The notes under the pieces were generated by a model, which was given only the letters and a program-made list of their open reading frames with translations, ran no database searches and was not told the origin of the DNA. Shown one piece after another: positions 22,893 to 33,196 of a stretch of DNA of 64,000 bases (positions are counted from its first letter, which is position 1; each line of letters starts with the position of its first letter). The DNA lies in contig CM073324.1 in NCBI GenBank assembly GCA_037043015.1, forward strand, positions 3,155,413-3,219,412. The letters are read 5' to 3'. Position numbers and translations under genes: made by a program. Source of the stretch: Bryum argenteum (Eukaryota; Streptophyta; Bryopsida; Bryales; Bryaceae).

Positions 22893-24671
22893 ATGAAAGA
22901 GCTTCTAAGCGTGGCACAATGTGCGAATCCATTGTTGAGTGCATTACCAGCATCGACCAGGCGTCGGCACCGAAGTCTCTGCCCGCCTTTGTGCTCCATG
23001 GGTGGATCAAATCGGTCACCCAACACTATAAAAGTCAGTAAGAATATCGCTATCCTGAGACACTCTTTGATACTTGCATTCAAAAATTCACTGGAATGAA
23101 TCGAGCATCGTTCGAAAGTCTGACTTGTTTGGAGCTTAGGTCATTGTGAATGGAGTGGGGTCGGAGCTTGGGAAGGCTGCTGTAGCTGCCATTCATAAAG
23201 CACGAGGGATGGAATTAGCCGGCGCATTAGACCGCAAATTTCAGGGCCAAGACGCGGGTGAGGTAATTGCTTTTCTTATCTCCGATATCAATGCTGTACG
23301 ATTGGATTATTGATACCGAAATTCAACGTAAATTTGGTGTGCAGGTGGCAGGACTTGAAGAAGCATTGGAAGTGCCTATCTTAAATGACATAGTCATGGT
23401 ACTAGGATCCCTTTCTCAGGTATGGCCTTCATAATCTTCACACAGTACTTCTTGCAGCAGCTTGAAGGTTTTTGACTATGTGAAGGGGAATGTAGGGAAC
23501 AACGATGGGAGTCTTTGTGGACCTTGATGATCCTGCCGGAGTCTACGAAAACGTTCGTCAGGTTAAGTATACATATCACGCTCCTTTATAATGGTCATGA
23601 TGCAAATCGTTTGACTGAGTAGCCCTTGACCTTCAAGTTTGACTTGGTCAAGGAGATGGTTTAGCTCTTTGAGAACATTGCAACTTTGGTACAGGCAACA
23701 GCATTTGGCTTGAAGAGCGTGGTTGGAATACCAGGTTTAGAGATGGATCAAGTAGGAGCGCTTTCTTCTTTCTGTCAGAAGGCCAGCACGGTGAGCAACG
23801 GTGAGGCTTCCCTTTGAAGCTCCAAGTTGTCAATGAAGTCCAATTCTTTGTATTCTGGAATTCTAACAGTCTGAACCTTGTGTGTGTCTGCTTAGGGTTG
23901 CATTGTGGCCCCTTCCTTATCAATAGGCGCAGTGCTGCTCCAACAAGCTGCAGCTACGGCAGCCTTTCATTATAAGCATGTTGAGATCATCGAATCACAG
24001 CAAGGCTTATCAGTAAGTTGAACCTTACTTAAGTAGGAATTTATCTCCTTCTTGAACATCCGATGATGCTTACTTTCTCTGGGCAGGAGTACCCATCGCA
24101 ACAAGCCATACAGCTTGCCAGCAGCTTATCAGGGCTCGGACAAATATACAATGACGGCGATGCCTCAACTGACTATCCGGTACGGTAGTCTTACACTTGT
24201 GTCTATATGTTGCTCGCTGTGCTTCGTCTCATTGAATGACTTCTGTTCAGGCTAGAGGGGATATAGTCGGAGATGGAGTGCGTATCCACAGCATGGCGTT
24301 GCCAGGTCTTGTTTCCAGCCATGACGTGCGATTCGCAGGCCCCGGAGAGGTACTAACTGAAACTCTCACCCATGTTTCTCCTCTCTTGAATTCTAGTATT
24401 CTTAACAAACTGTTTCTAGCAGATGTTGTCCATTCGGCACGACGTTGCGAATCTGAAGGCGCTCATGCCGGGCCTGATTTTGGCCATTCGAAAAGTCGTT
24501 CGACTCAAGGTCATCAATCCCCGTCGCTTCTTTACAATGCCCGTATTCATTCTCTTTGAACGCAATGCTGGTTTCTGTTGGTGAGAGAGCAGTGTGTCAA
24601 GTCCTTGTACCTGACATCAGTCTATTTGTCCTATGCAGTCTTTGGTCTACGGATTGGAGAAGATCTTGTAG
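22893..24671 (+). CDS. CRR1: CRR1-like protein (dihydrodipicolinate-reductase fold, plastid NDH assembly)
   Basis: Ten exons join in phase: 22893-23033, 23140-23262, 23345-23419, 23496-23561, 23695-23790, 23896-24012, 24087-24179, 24251-24349, 24423-24509 and 24639-24671. They encode 309 residues. Residues 1-47 look like a chloroplast transit peptide. The fold is DapB: Rossmann start VIVNGVGSELGKAA (48-61), GTTMGVFVDLDDPAGVYENV (114-133), SVVGIPGLE, IVAPSLSIGAVLL (170-182), HYKHVEIIESQQG (192-204), ending LMPGLILAIRKVVRLK-SLVYGLEKIL. The DapB signature around 'HH..K.DAPSGTA' is absent. The region reads ESQQGLSEYPSQQA (200-213), so both histidines are Gln and the 'SGT' is gone. That pattern fits CRR1, which in Arabidopsis is needed for chloroplast NDH subcomplex assembly, rather than lysine synthesis. 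It shares its promoter with eL37. The ortholog call is from memory of the family. Confidence 0.85.
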
Positions 24672-26333
24672 GATCAATAACGATCGAAGCGCAGTGTCAC
24701 AGGAACTGATCCCAGCTTTTCCAATGGAAAATGTGAGAGATGACTTTATGCTTAAAAGGATGCAGGGTTCAGATTCTGTTCTTGTTTACATCGTGGCCTC
24801 ATAGACTGTTATTTAGTACCCTCAGTCTGCTGTTGGGTAAGATAGCCTTATTTATGCATTATGCTAACATTAATGATTTGATTCCTGAGCAGCAGAAGAC
24901 AACTAAAGCACAGAACTTGTTGAGATATTGTTGGAACGGAACTGTAATGCCTGCTCACACTGGCATCCGCGGAGAGTCGAGGCAAGTGGTGGTGTGGCTA
25001 GATTACTTGTCTTTGTTGTAGCGTAGATGGAGATGGTCAGGAGATCGAGACGCATCATAGAAGTTTCCTTCCTTTGTGCTCTGAAGCCACAATCGATGGC
25101 TCTTGACAATCTATATATAATTCGATTGAATTGTGGAGTGGACAGCGTAGCCGCTAGGCATGCACCGGCCTTACGCCCCGGTAGTCGCCGATGATTGCTT
25201 CGGCTGTCCTTGTCCAGGTCGTGTCGGTGGTCCTGTTCGGGTTGTCGGTTCGAGTCGCGTCGTCGTCGGTGCTTGGGTCGTGTGCTTGGGTCGTGTGCTT
25301 GGGTCGTGTGCTTGGGTCGTGTGCTTGGCTTGGGTGTGTGTCAGTGCTTGGGTTGGGTTGGGTTGGGTCGGGTGTGTGTCTCTGCTTGGGTTGGGTCGGG
25401 TCGGGTGCTTGGGCCGGGTCGTGTGCTTGGTGTGTGTCCCTGCTTGGGTTGTGCTTTTGTACCTGGGTCTTGCGTGAAACATGCTTGAGGTGTCCTTGGG
25501 GTTGGGGTTGTACTATCATACTTGAGTCATGTGTGGGCCATGCTTGGGGTTGTGTTCTGTCATTGTACTTGGGCCTTTTGCGAATCATGCGTGGGGTGTG
25601 CTTGGGGTTTGTGTGCGTGTTTGTAGTCCGATTTACAATTTCGTGTTTGTAGTCCAATTTACAATTCCTTCGAGAAATTTCTTGCGTTTATTTTCTCTTG
25701 GTTTCAGTTTATCGCTGAGTAGACTATATTTTCTACAATTTAGCGATTCGGATGATGTTACAAATATTATAATGATGAGAGATCTGTGGTTCATCGACAA
25801 CATACTCAAAAGTATCATAGCGAACGGCCATATGATTATTGTCAACCATGCGTACCATTCATACAGTTGAGAACCTTGTGTATGTGGACAACGGTAGCCT
25901 TGCACAATATTCGTAACAGTCTGAAGCCATACTACACTCTCACTCCAGATAATTTCTGTTATAGAGGTACCGAGCAGTATGAAAGCAAGATTGTACCTCG
26001 CGTATGACATAAATCGTGAACATCGTATACCAAGCGAAAAACAGCCAGTATACATCAACTTCAACATTGCTCTGTATCCAGTCTATGGTCCCAATGAGAA
26101 TAGGCTGGATACGAGCATGGTAGAGGGGCATAACAAACTTCGGTCACGAAGTCACTTTATTTCTGTAATGCGCACCATTTTATACGCGTCAAACCTTGGG
26201 GTCTTTATATTGAATATATCCTGTAAAGTGTGCTGCACAACGCTTTGAATTTGCCGTACATCGGCGTATACAATAATATACAATTACCATACTGTTGCAA
26301 ACCGGAAAACGGACCAGAGTCGTCTTCTCAGCT
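24672..26333. other. Intergenic between two convergent genes, with minisatellite
   Basis: The CRR1-like gene and the DnaJ-type gene end toward each other here. The left 450 bp probably holds the CRR1-like 3' UTR. The stretch 25258-25450 is a GT-rich minisatellite. The open frames at 25154-25657 and 25633-26067 have no recognised domain, and I treat them as chance. Confidence 0.5.
25258..25450. repeat. GT-rich minisatellite, about 13-bp unit
   Basis: 'cttgggtcgtgtg' is repeated four to five times head to tail (about 25271-25328). It grades into 'ttgggttgggtcggg' and 'gtgtgtctctgcttgg' variants. The plus strand is strongly G/T and the minus strand strongly C/A. It keeps several frames open at once without looking like protein. 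Confidence 0.8.
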
Positions 26334-28444
26334 TCACTTCTTATTTTGCGTCAATGCTGAAGGCAGACCCTTTCTCATCTTCACTCCCCCACAATCTGGA
26401 CACTGAAAGAAAAACAAGAATAAAAACACATTAGCCGCTTCACTCGATAATTTGAGATTACTATTTCGAAACAGAAGTAGTACATGTACATATCCACTAG
26501 GGCTTCAATGATCTCTGTATGTGTATTGCTATAGCTAATAGTCGTTTTTAGTAACTTCGAACCATACTTTCGAGATGTAATAACCATACTTTCATGACGT
26601 CTCCTTCATACTTATACAGGTTGTTAAGTGGAATATCCGGTACAGTTTATAGAACTTCCAATATTTATTTGTTCAGCATTTAGCTAAAGGGATGAGAATC
26701 ACCCACTTCTAAACATGTACGGGTTACTGCCAATACTATCGAAATCAGTCATACGAATGAGAGAAAGTCTACCTTTTTCACACAACGTCCAAAGCAGAGT
26801 GGGCAAGGGTCGGTGTGCCGGAGTTTCCCCTCCCACACGAGTACACCACGGCCTTGACATACATGACACTGTTGTACTCCGTACCCTTCGCACTTTTCAC
26901 AGATTTTCTGCGGCACAGGACACAAAAAATAAGAAATTGAGATTCAGACAATCTATGATATGAAGTTTATGGAGGTTATAATGTGACTAATAATATCTAC
27001 TGTATGCTTGAGAGGATAACGATAGATTTGGTGGCTAAAATGGGTGAGGAGCAACCTGTGGAGTTCCAGGCAAAAGGCCTTGTTTTTCTACAGCAGTTTT
27101 GACTCCAATAACTGCAACTGCGAGCGCCATCACAAAACCTATTGGCCCTGCAAAAGCACAATTGAGTACAATCGTCAGAAATATTATCAAGTTGTGATTC
27201 AGTAATAGCCGGTTGTACTGTGGACATACCTGGAACTATTGTGGAATTGAGAGGACGACCAACTGCTCCAACTGAGTGAGAAACTGCCCGTCTTCCTACT
27301 GAAGAGAAGCCTTGCGATAATGACATCGACGGGGGCCTAGCTCTTGCTCTTGGCCTTCCTCTTGCTCCTTTCTTCACATCAATGTCTGTACAAAAACGAA
27401 GCTCAGAAACGCAATACAGCTTCAAATTTCGATAGTGATACGAGCTTTCTAAGTCACTTACCTGCAAGTTTCTCAGCGTGAGCTCCATCCCCGGATGCAG
27501 CAGCAGTGAGGGGATCTTCAGGTGCGGACTCAATATCGTCATTTTCCTCATCAACTGTCGACTCGGTTCGCTCGTCTTTAGACAAGGCAGAGCTCTCAGC
27601 TTCAGAATTCGTCCTCCGCTTGGAAGACTCGAAACTCTCAACAAGCGGCGAGTACAATGACCTGAAACGGAACACATAACAAATTAATAGAACGAACAAC
27701 ATTTTCACACGAAAGGCATGTGAATACTGCCGGATCGTCCAGGTGGGTACTAGCTCAAAGATAAGTTTGTAAGCAGCTTCTAACGATCAATTACCAAAAG
27801 GGACTCATGTACAGATCTAGCTCTGCTCGAGGTAGTTGTTACCGAGAGCAAACTATCTACTTCTGCACTCCGAACGTCCTCCAAGACAGTAAGTGGTTTT
27901 CCTGAAACTCGGCTAAATCCCCTAATCTGTGAGGTTGAGGACCTGCTATGTGAAATTTACATGAAATGTAGATTCAGAGGCTTTGGCTCCTGTGACCACA
28001 CAATGTAATATCTGAACGAGAGGATGCCCCTACATAATGGTTGAAAGCGTTAAGCGTACAATTTACTTAGCAAAATGAGCTGAAAATTACACGTCTGTTG
28101 TCAATGTGTTCACGAAGATAGTCTCGCAACCAGGTTGATCTATCATCGACAATTAGCTACCTTATCTTGAAAGAAACCTTTCCGACTGAGAATTCAACAA
28201 CATTGCAGAGCATTTTCGGGCGAGAACAATGTCTAAGATTGCAAGGATCCAAAACGAACCTCGTCACTGCCCGATTCCTGAGGTGCTTCTCATCACGTTG
28301 CTGTCTCAAAGAAAGTTTCAGCAATCCACCAGCAGGAGAGGCAGACCGAAGCCTCTGCCTGCCCGATATCAAACTACACCCTCGCGTCAACTTTGATGAA
28401 CCATAACTACAACACGGGTGCAACTCGCATATAGTTGCTGCCAT
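26334..28444 (-). CDS. DnaJ-type cysteine-rich zinc-finger protein, chloroplast-predicted, one membrane helix
   Basis: Six exons, high to low: 28444-28161, 27661-27462, 27385-27230, 27147-27056, 26907-26773 and 26402-26334. They join in phase to 311 residues. The start MAATICELHPCC and the Ser/Arg-rich, acid-poor first 60 residues look like a transit peptide. Residues 96-160 are acidic and low-complexity. A basic patch (KKGARGRPRARARP) follows. A hydrophobic helix PIGFVMALAVAVIGVKTAV lies near 215-233. The C-terminus has four CxxCxG-type repeats: Cys247/250, Cys258/261, Cys279/282 and Cys290/293, the zinc domain of DnaJ without a J domain. Plant plastid proteins of this type (BSD2, LQY1, ORANGE and PSA2 classes) assist protein folding or assembly. 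I cannot say which subclass this is. It is head-to-head with the PPR gene and convergent with the CRR1-like gene. Confidence 0.85.
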
Positions 28445-29337
28445 TACACGAAAACCTGCTTGACACTCGAATCCCAACACCCGGACACTTCTCAATCTAA
28501 ACCTTCACTTACTCTCTCAACTGCCGCACTTTCAAAACAACGTCGCAACAAATTTCGACTCACAGCGTCGCAACGACCTCACAGACTACGGAGCTTGTAA
28601 CCCTATCAGACTTTCACAATTGGAGAAACTCTGACAACTGTTCTATTGGATCCAAAGAAGCGTGACCAACCTATCACAGTTTTGGAAGAAATGCACGTAT
28701 TCCAATACAAAATCAGGCTCCTACCAAACCCTTCATGCTAAACTGGGTCGAATGACGTCAACAGGGTAAAGAATGGATAGAACTGTGAAAGTAATCTTTG
28801 AAAAGCAAGGAGAGAATGAATTGGCACGGAAGTAACCACGACGATTGTGGACCGCAGCTGAAGATCAAAAGTGCCAACAACAGACGTGAATTCTGGATTG
28901 GCACGCACTCTACCTCGCTACTGGCTCAACCGCTTTCTAAACAAAAAATCTTTCACGATTTCAATAAGGTCTCTTGTCCCAGACCTAGCTATGAGCTGAA
29001 ACAGCTCATCGGTTGTAACGAGGAAGATTTGAACGAGGACGGCTGTACATCCTCGAAGGTACTAGAAAGTATGAAAAACCACAGTGATGATAATCATCTA
29101 TTCGTCGTCGGGGTGAAAAGAGAAGTGGCATATGAAGCCCCAGGTGGCAGTGTTCGGATTGAGAGTAGGGTGATACCCAATTACGTCCCTGGATATCAAT
29201 ATCTTCTGGGCTTGTCCGCAAGGTCGGGTGTGCAACGTCTGTGACTCGATCGGTAGCAGTGCAGGTTGATTGTATCTTTGCACAATGATTGTGTTTCCGA
29301 CTGCATTTGATAGTTTGGGTGGTTTTAGACAGTCAGG
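28445..29337. other. DnaJ-type gene promoter and adjoining intergenic DNA
   Basis: The first 150 bp after 28444 is the leader of the minus-strand DnaJ-type gene, which is duplicated further right. A 148-codon plus-strand frame at 28798-29244 has no domain, no introns and an ordinary composition. I do not call it. Confidence 0.45.
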
Positions 29338-29585
29338 AATTTGCTCAAAAACTCTGGGTGCTGAAATTGGATTGTAAGCAGATTCTTCTGTAATGGCAGC
29401 ATCTCTTTGTAAGTTGCGGAGATGTCTATTGTGTTGTAGTCTTGGTTCAGAATCGGGGAGGCAGAGGCTTCGGTCTGCCTTCCCTGTTGATGGAGTGCCG
29501 AAGCTTGTGGTGATGAGGATTGGGCAGTGACGAGGTTTGTTCTTTCATGCTTAGATTCTTGAACGCTCGCAACTTTAAACCTTGA
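29338..29585 (+). pseudogene. Inverted, broken copy of the DnaJ-type gene's leader and transit-peptide exon
   Basis: Read on the plus strand, 29345-29400 matches the last 50 bases of the DnaJ gene leader plus its ATGGCAGCA (minus strand from about 28490). ATG is at 29393. The match continues through 'GGCAGAGGCTTCGGTCTGCC' (29460-29479), identical to the complement of 28340-28359, and 'GGGCAGTGACGAGGTT' (29523-29538). Relative to the original, about 25 bases are missing before that last block, so the frame shifts and stops early after 'MRIGQ'. No copies of exons 2-6 follow. The copy lies 430 bp before the PPR start codon. Confidence 0.75.
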
Positions 29586-29729
29586 TCTCGTCCTAATTTT
29601 TCGGTACGTCAATCGCGATTGCTGAAAGTTTGATCGTAGAGCAATATCATTATAATTTGAAGTCTGTATTTAAACGAGATGATTATCGTATGAGGAACTG
29701 GTGTTCGAAGGAAGAAGGATTCTTAGGTG

Positions 29730-29748
29730 TAGGGTTTAGGGTTTAGGG
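29730..29748 (+). repeat. Telomere-like TTTAGGG units upstream of the PPR gene
   Basis: TAGGGTTTAGGGTTTAGGG contains two and a half units of the plant-type telomere repeat, 265 bp before the PPR ATG. Short interstitial units like this often act as telo-box promoter elements in plants. Confidence 0.7.
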
Positions 29749-30012
29749 TGAAGTACGAGCTTACTTGTAAGCGATGGGGTTAATGTGGAGGTGGTATTGA
29801 GATACTCGTGTATGTGGAGCTCCAGCAGATGTAATTCTTCAAGACGATGGAGATCCTATAGCAGAAGTATTGGATTTGAGGTTCACAATAGCAGCAATAG
29901 CATAATGTGAGAGGTGAGTTTTGAGCGCCTGGCTTCTAATTCGGTTGTACCTACGTCTTTTATTTGGTTGGTACTCAATCATTTAAACGTGTGCAGCTGG
30001 AGGGATTCCAAA

Positions 30013-33000
30013 ATGGTGCACTCCAGCTTCGTTAGGGTTCTGGCCATTGCTGGACGCCACCACCCATGCATGAGGTTCGCTCGATCACCTCGCTCATATC
30101 AACTCTGCATTGAAATTACTTTTTAAGCGAAAGTACTCGTATATTGAATCCGTTATGTGCTTTTGAAAGTCGTGGTTTTAAAAAATGGTGCAGGAGCTCG
30201 TCGGTATCGCTGCCATGGCGTCGAGAATTTGGCATACCTTCGGCATACACAGACACTCTGTGCGGAAAAGGCGAGTGTACTGGGGTTGGAGAGATTAAGG
30301 ACACACGCAAGGCGAATGATGTTCTTAATAGTTTGAGCAAGAGAGGTCGATTGAGAGAGGCAATGCAGGTACTTGATTCGGTGGATAATCTTCGCATTCA
30401 AATTCATCGAAAGACCTATTCTGCTCTGTTGCAGGTGAGGGATACTCTATTATGTTCCTATTTTGCAGCCTCGTGAGTTCATGTGAAGCATCTCTTATCA
30501 TTCGTTCTTGATTCTATTGATCACCATATGAAGTGTTTCTAATGGTTCATCTGAATGATAGTCTCCACAGCATGATCTTTGAAGTGTTTCGATATTGTGA
30601 CTGCATTACGATGCAGGTGTGTACGAAAGTGAGAAATTTGGGAGATGGCGAGCGGATTCACAATCACATCAAGAAGTCAAGCGTGGAGCCTGACATCTTC
30701 ATGTGGAACTCACTGATTAATATGTATGCGAAGTGCGGAAAGACGGGATCCGCGCAGCAAGTATTCGACGACATGGTGAACAGGGATGTGTATTCATGGA
30801 ATCTACTTCTGGCTGGATACGTCCATCAAGGTCAATTCGAGGAAGCCTTTAAGTTGTACGATCGGATGGTGAAGAGCAGCACAGAACCTGACAAACATAC
30901 AATCGTAAGCTTGCTCAATGCCTGTGTAGACGAGAGTACCTTACCTCGAGGTCGAGAGTTAAGCGCCCATGCATCCGAGGCCGGATGGGACACCGATCTT
31001 TACGTCGGCACTGCACTAATAAACATGCACGTAAAATGTGGGAGCGTCGAGGATGCCATCAAAGTATTTGAAAACCTACCAAGACGAGATTTGGTCACTT
31101 GGACGTCTATGATAGCTGGATTGGCACAGCATGGTCGATTCGATCAAGCTCGTCATTATTTCCAACTCATGGAATCCGAAGGTTTGAAGCCGGACAAGGT
31201 GGCTTTTGTGAGCCTCCTCAGAGCATGCAATAGCCGAGAAGCTCTTGCTCAAGGGAGAATTATCCATGCTCGGATGAAAGAAGCTGGATTGGACGCAGAT
31301 ACGTACGTCGGTACTGCTCTAGTCAGTATGTATGCCAAGTGCGGGAGTATGGACGATGCGGTTCAAGTTTTCAACAAGATGAAGGAACCGAACGTTGTAT
31401 CATGGACGGCTATGATTGCAGGATTCGCTCAACATGGGCTCATGGAGGAAGCTTTCAGGTTCTTCGACAAGATGATAGCAGTAGGAATCGAGCCTAATAG
31501 GGTGACATTCATGAGCATTCTCGGTGCGTGCGCGAGTCCATCCGCACTCCAAATAGCTCGCCAGATTCACAACCACATCGACCAAGCTGGTTTTGGATCA
31601 GATCCTCGCGTCAAGACCGCTCTTCTCAGCATGTACGCCAAGTGCGGCAGCTTGAACGATGCCTGTGCCATGTTCAAAAAAATCTCTAAGCAGAATGTCG
31701 TCTCTTGGAATGCTATGATCACGGCCTACGTCCAAAATGATCAACACGGCAACGCTCTAACTACCCTCCGAACGATGCTGAGCGAAGGAGTTCAGCCAAA
31801 CAACAGTACTTTCACAAGCGTTCTGAATGCTTGTCACACCTCAGACACCGGCAAGTGGGTTCATTCACTCGTTACAAAAGCTGCTCTCGACTCCGACCTT
31901 CACGTCAGTAACGCGCTTATAAGCATGTACATAAGATGCAGTGACGTATCATCTGCTGAGAATGTATTCAACAAGATGCTCAAACGTGATGTAGTATCCT
32001 GGAATACCATGATCGCAGGCTTTGTTCAGCAGGGCCAAAGCTCACTTGCTTTTGATTACTTCAACAGGATGGACGTGGAGCCAAACAAGTTGACGCTCAT
32101 TGGGATGATGAATGCTTGTACAAGCCCAGATTCGCTACAACAAGGAAGACGACTTCACGCAATGATCGCTGATGACAATGACGTGCTGATTGGAACGGGG
32201 CTCATAAGCATGTACACGAAGTGTGGGAGCATAGAAGATGCAAAACTCGTGTTCCAGAAGCTCCCAGTGAAGAATGTGTACTCATGGACTGCGATGATAA
32301 CAGCGTACTCCCAGCACGGGCGCGCAAAGGAGGCTCTCCAGCTATTTGATCAGCTTCAACAGGAAGGAGTGAAACCAGATCATGTTACATTTGTAGGTGC
32401 TTTGTCGGCATGCGCTCACGCAGGTCTGGTCTCCGAAGGGCTAAAGCACTTTAACTCCATGAAAGCGTATGATATTGAGCCTACCATGGAGCACTACGGC
32501 TGCATGGTGGATCTGTTTGGTCGTGCAGGATTGCTGAACGAAGCAGTAGAGTTTATGGAGAATATGGAAATGGAGCCAGATGCGCGTCTCTGGGGCGCCT
32601 TGCTGGGTGCTTGCCAGGTTCACAACAACGTAGAGTTAGCGGAAAGATGTGCGCAGAAGAAACTGGAGTTAGATCCGAGTGATAACGGAGCATATATCGT
32701 ACTATCAAACATTTATGCGGCTGCGGGAATGTGGGAGGAAGTTGCGAAAATGAGGAAGATCATGCAGCAGCGAGGAGTGATAAAGCAGCCAGGACAAAGC
32801 TGGATAGAAGTCGATGGCCAAGTTCACACATTCTATTCCGATGATAAGACTCATCCACAGACGGAACAGATTCATGCAGAGCTTCGGAGGCTGCATTTGC
32901 AGATGAAGGATCTGGGGTATCGTCCAGATACTCGGTTCGTGTTGCATGATGTGGAGGAGACAGAAAAAGAACGGGCACTTTGCCATCATAGCGAGAGACT

Positions 33001-33196
33001 TGCGATTGCCTTTGGTCTTTTGACTACTCCCCCTCCCACTCCTATTGTAATCTCCAAAAATCTTCGGGTTTGCGGGGACTGCCATACCGCCACGAAGTTG
33101 ATCTCGAAGATCACTAAGCGAGAAGTCATCGCTAGAGATGCAAATAGATTTCACCACTTTCGAGATGGTGTTTGTTCCTGCGGAGATTTTTGGTGA
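30013..33196 (+). CDS. PLS-class pentatricopeptide repeat protein with E and DYW domains (organelle RNA editing factor)
   Basis: Three exons: 30013-30074, 30194-30434 and 30617-33196. They join in phase to 960 residues. A short presequence ([20 protein letters not shown]) suggests plastid or mitochondrial import. A long array of PLS-type PPR motifs follows. At least six of its repeats carry the 'MYxKCG' signature of S/L motifs ([54 protein letters not shown]). The C-terminus has an E region ([20 protein letters not shown]) and a DYW cytidine-deaminase domain. Visible there are the active-site HSE (892-894), the zinc pair CGDC (920-923) and a second site around HH (947-948) and C954/C956. The last three residues are DFW rather than DYW. 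Such proteins bind one or a few RNA sites and convert C to U. The start is the first in-frame ATG. An intron after 'TYSALLQ' separates the first PPR helix. Confidence 0.93.

Noticed and set aside
22893..24671. Calling this a lysine-pathway dihydrodipicolinate reductase
   Set aside because: The catalytic His-His-Lys and DAPSGTA signature is missing and the C-terminus matches the CRR1 type.
25154..25657. 167-codon minus-strand and 153-codon plus-strand frames
   Set aside because: Both are by-products of the GT-rich minisatellite. Composition is extreme Thr/Pro/His or Val/Gly/Trp, with no domain and no splice partner.
28798..29244. 148-codon plus-strand open frame
   Set aside because: No recognised motif, no supporting splice structure, and it lies in the shared upstream space of two divergent genes. 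It is within chance length for this composition.
29393..29540. A second, functional DnaJ-type gene on the plus strand
   Set aside because: Only the leader and first exon are duplicated. The frame breaks within 50 codons and no zinc-finger exons follow before the PPR gene.
30533..30616. PPR coding region extended upstream to 30533
   Set aside because: A consensus acceptor at 30615-30616 and the phase-matched donor at 30434 join the PPR motif helices correctly. The extra residues are intron.
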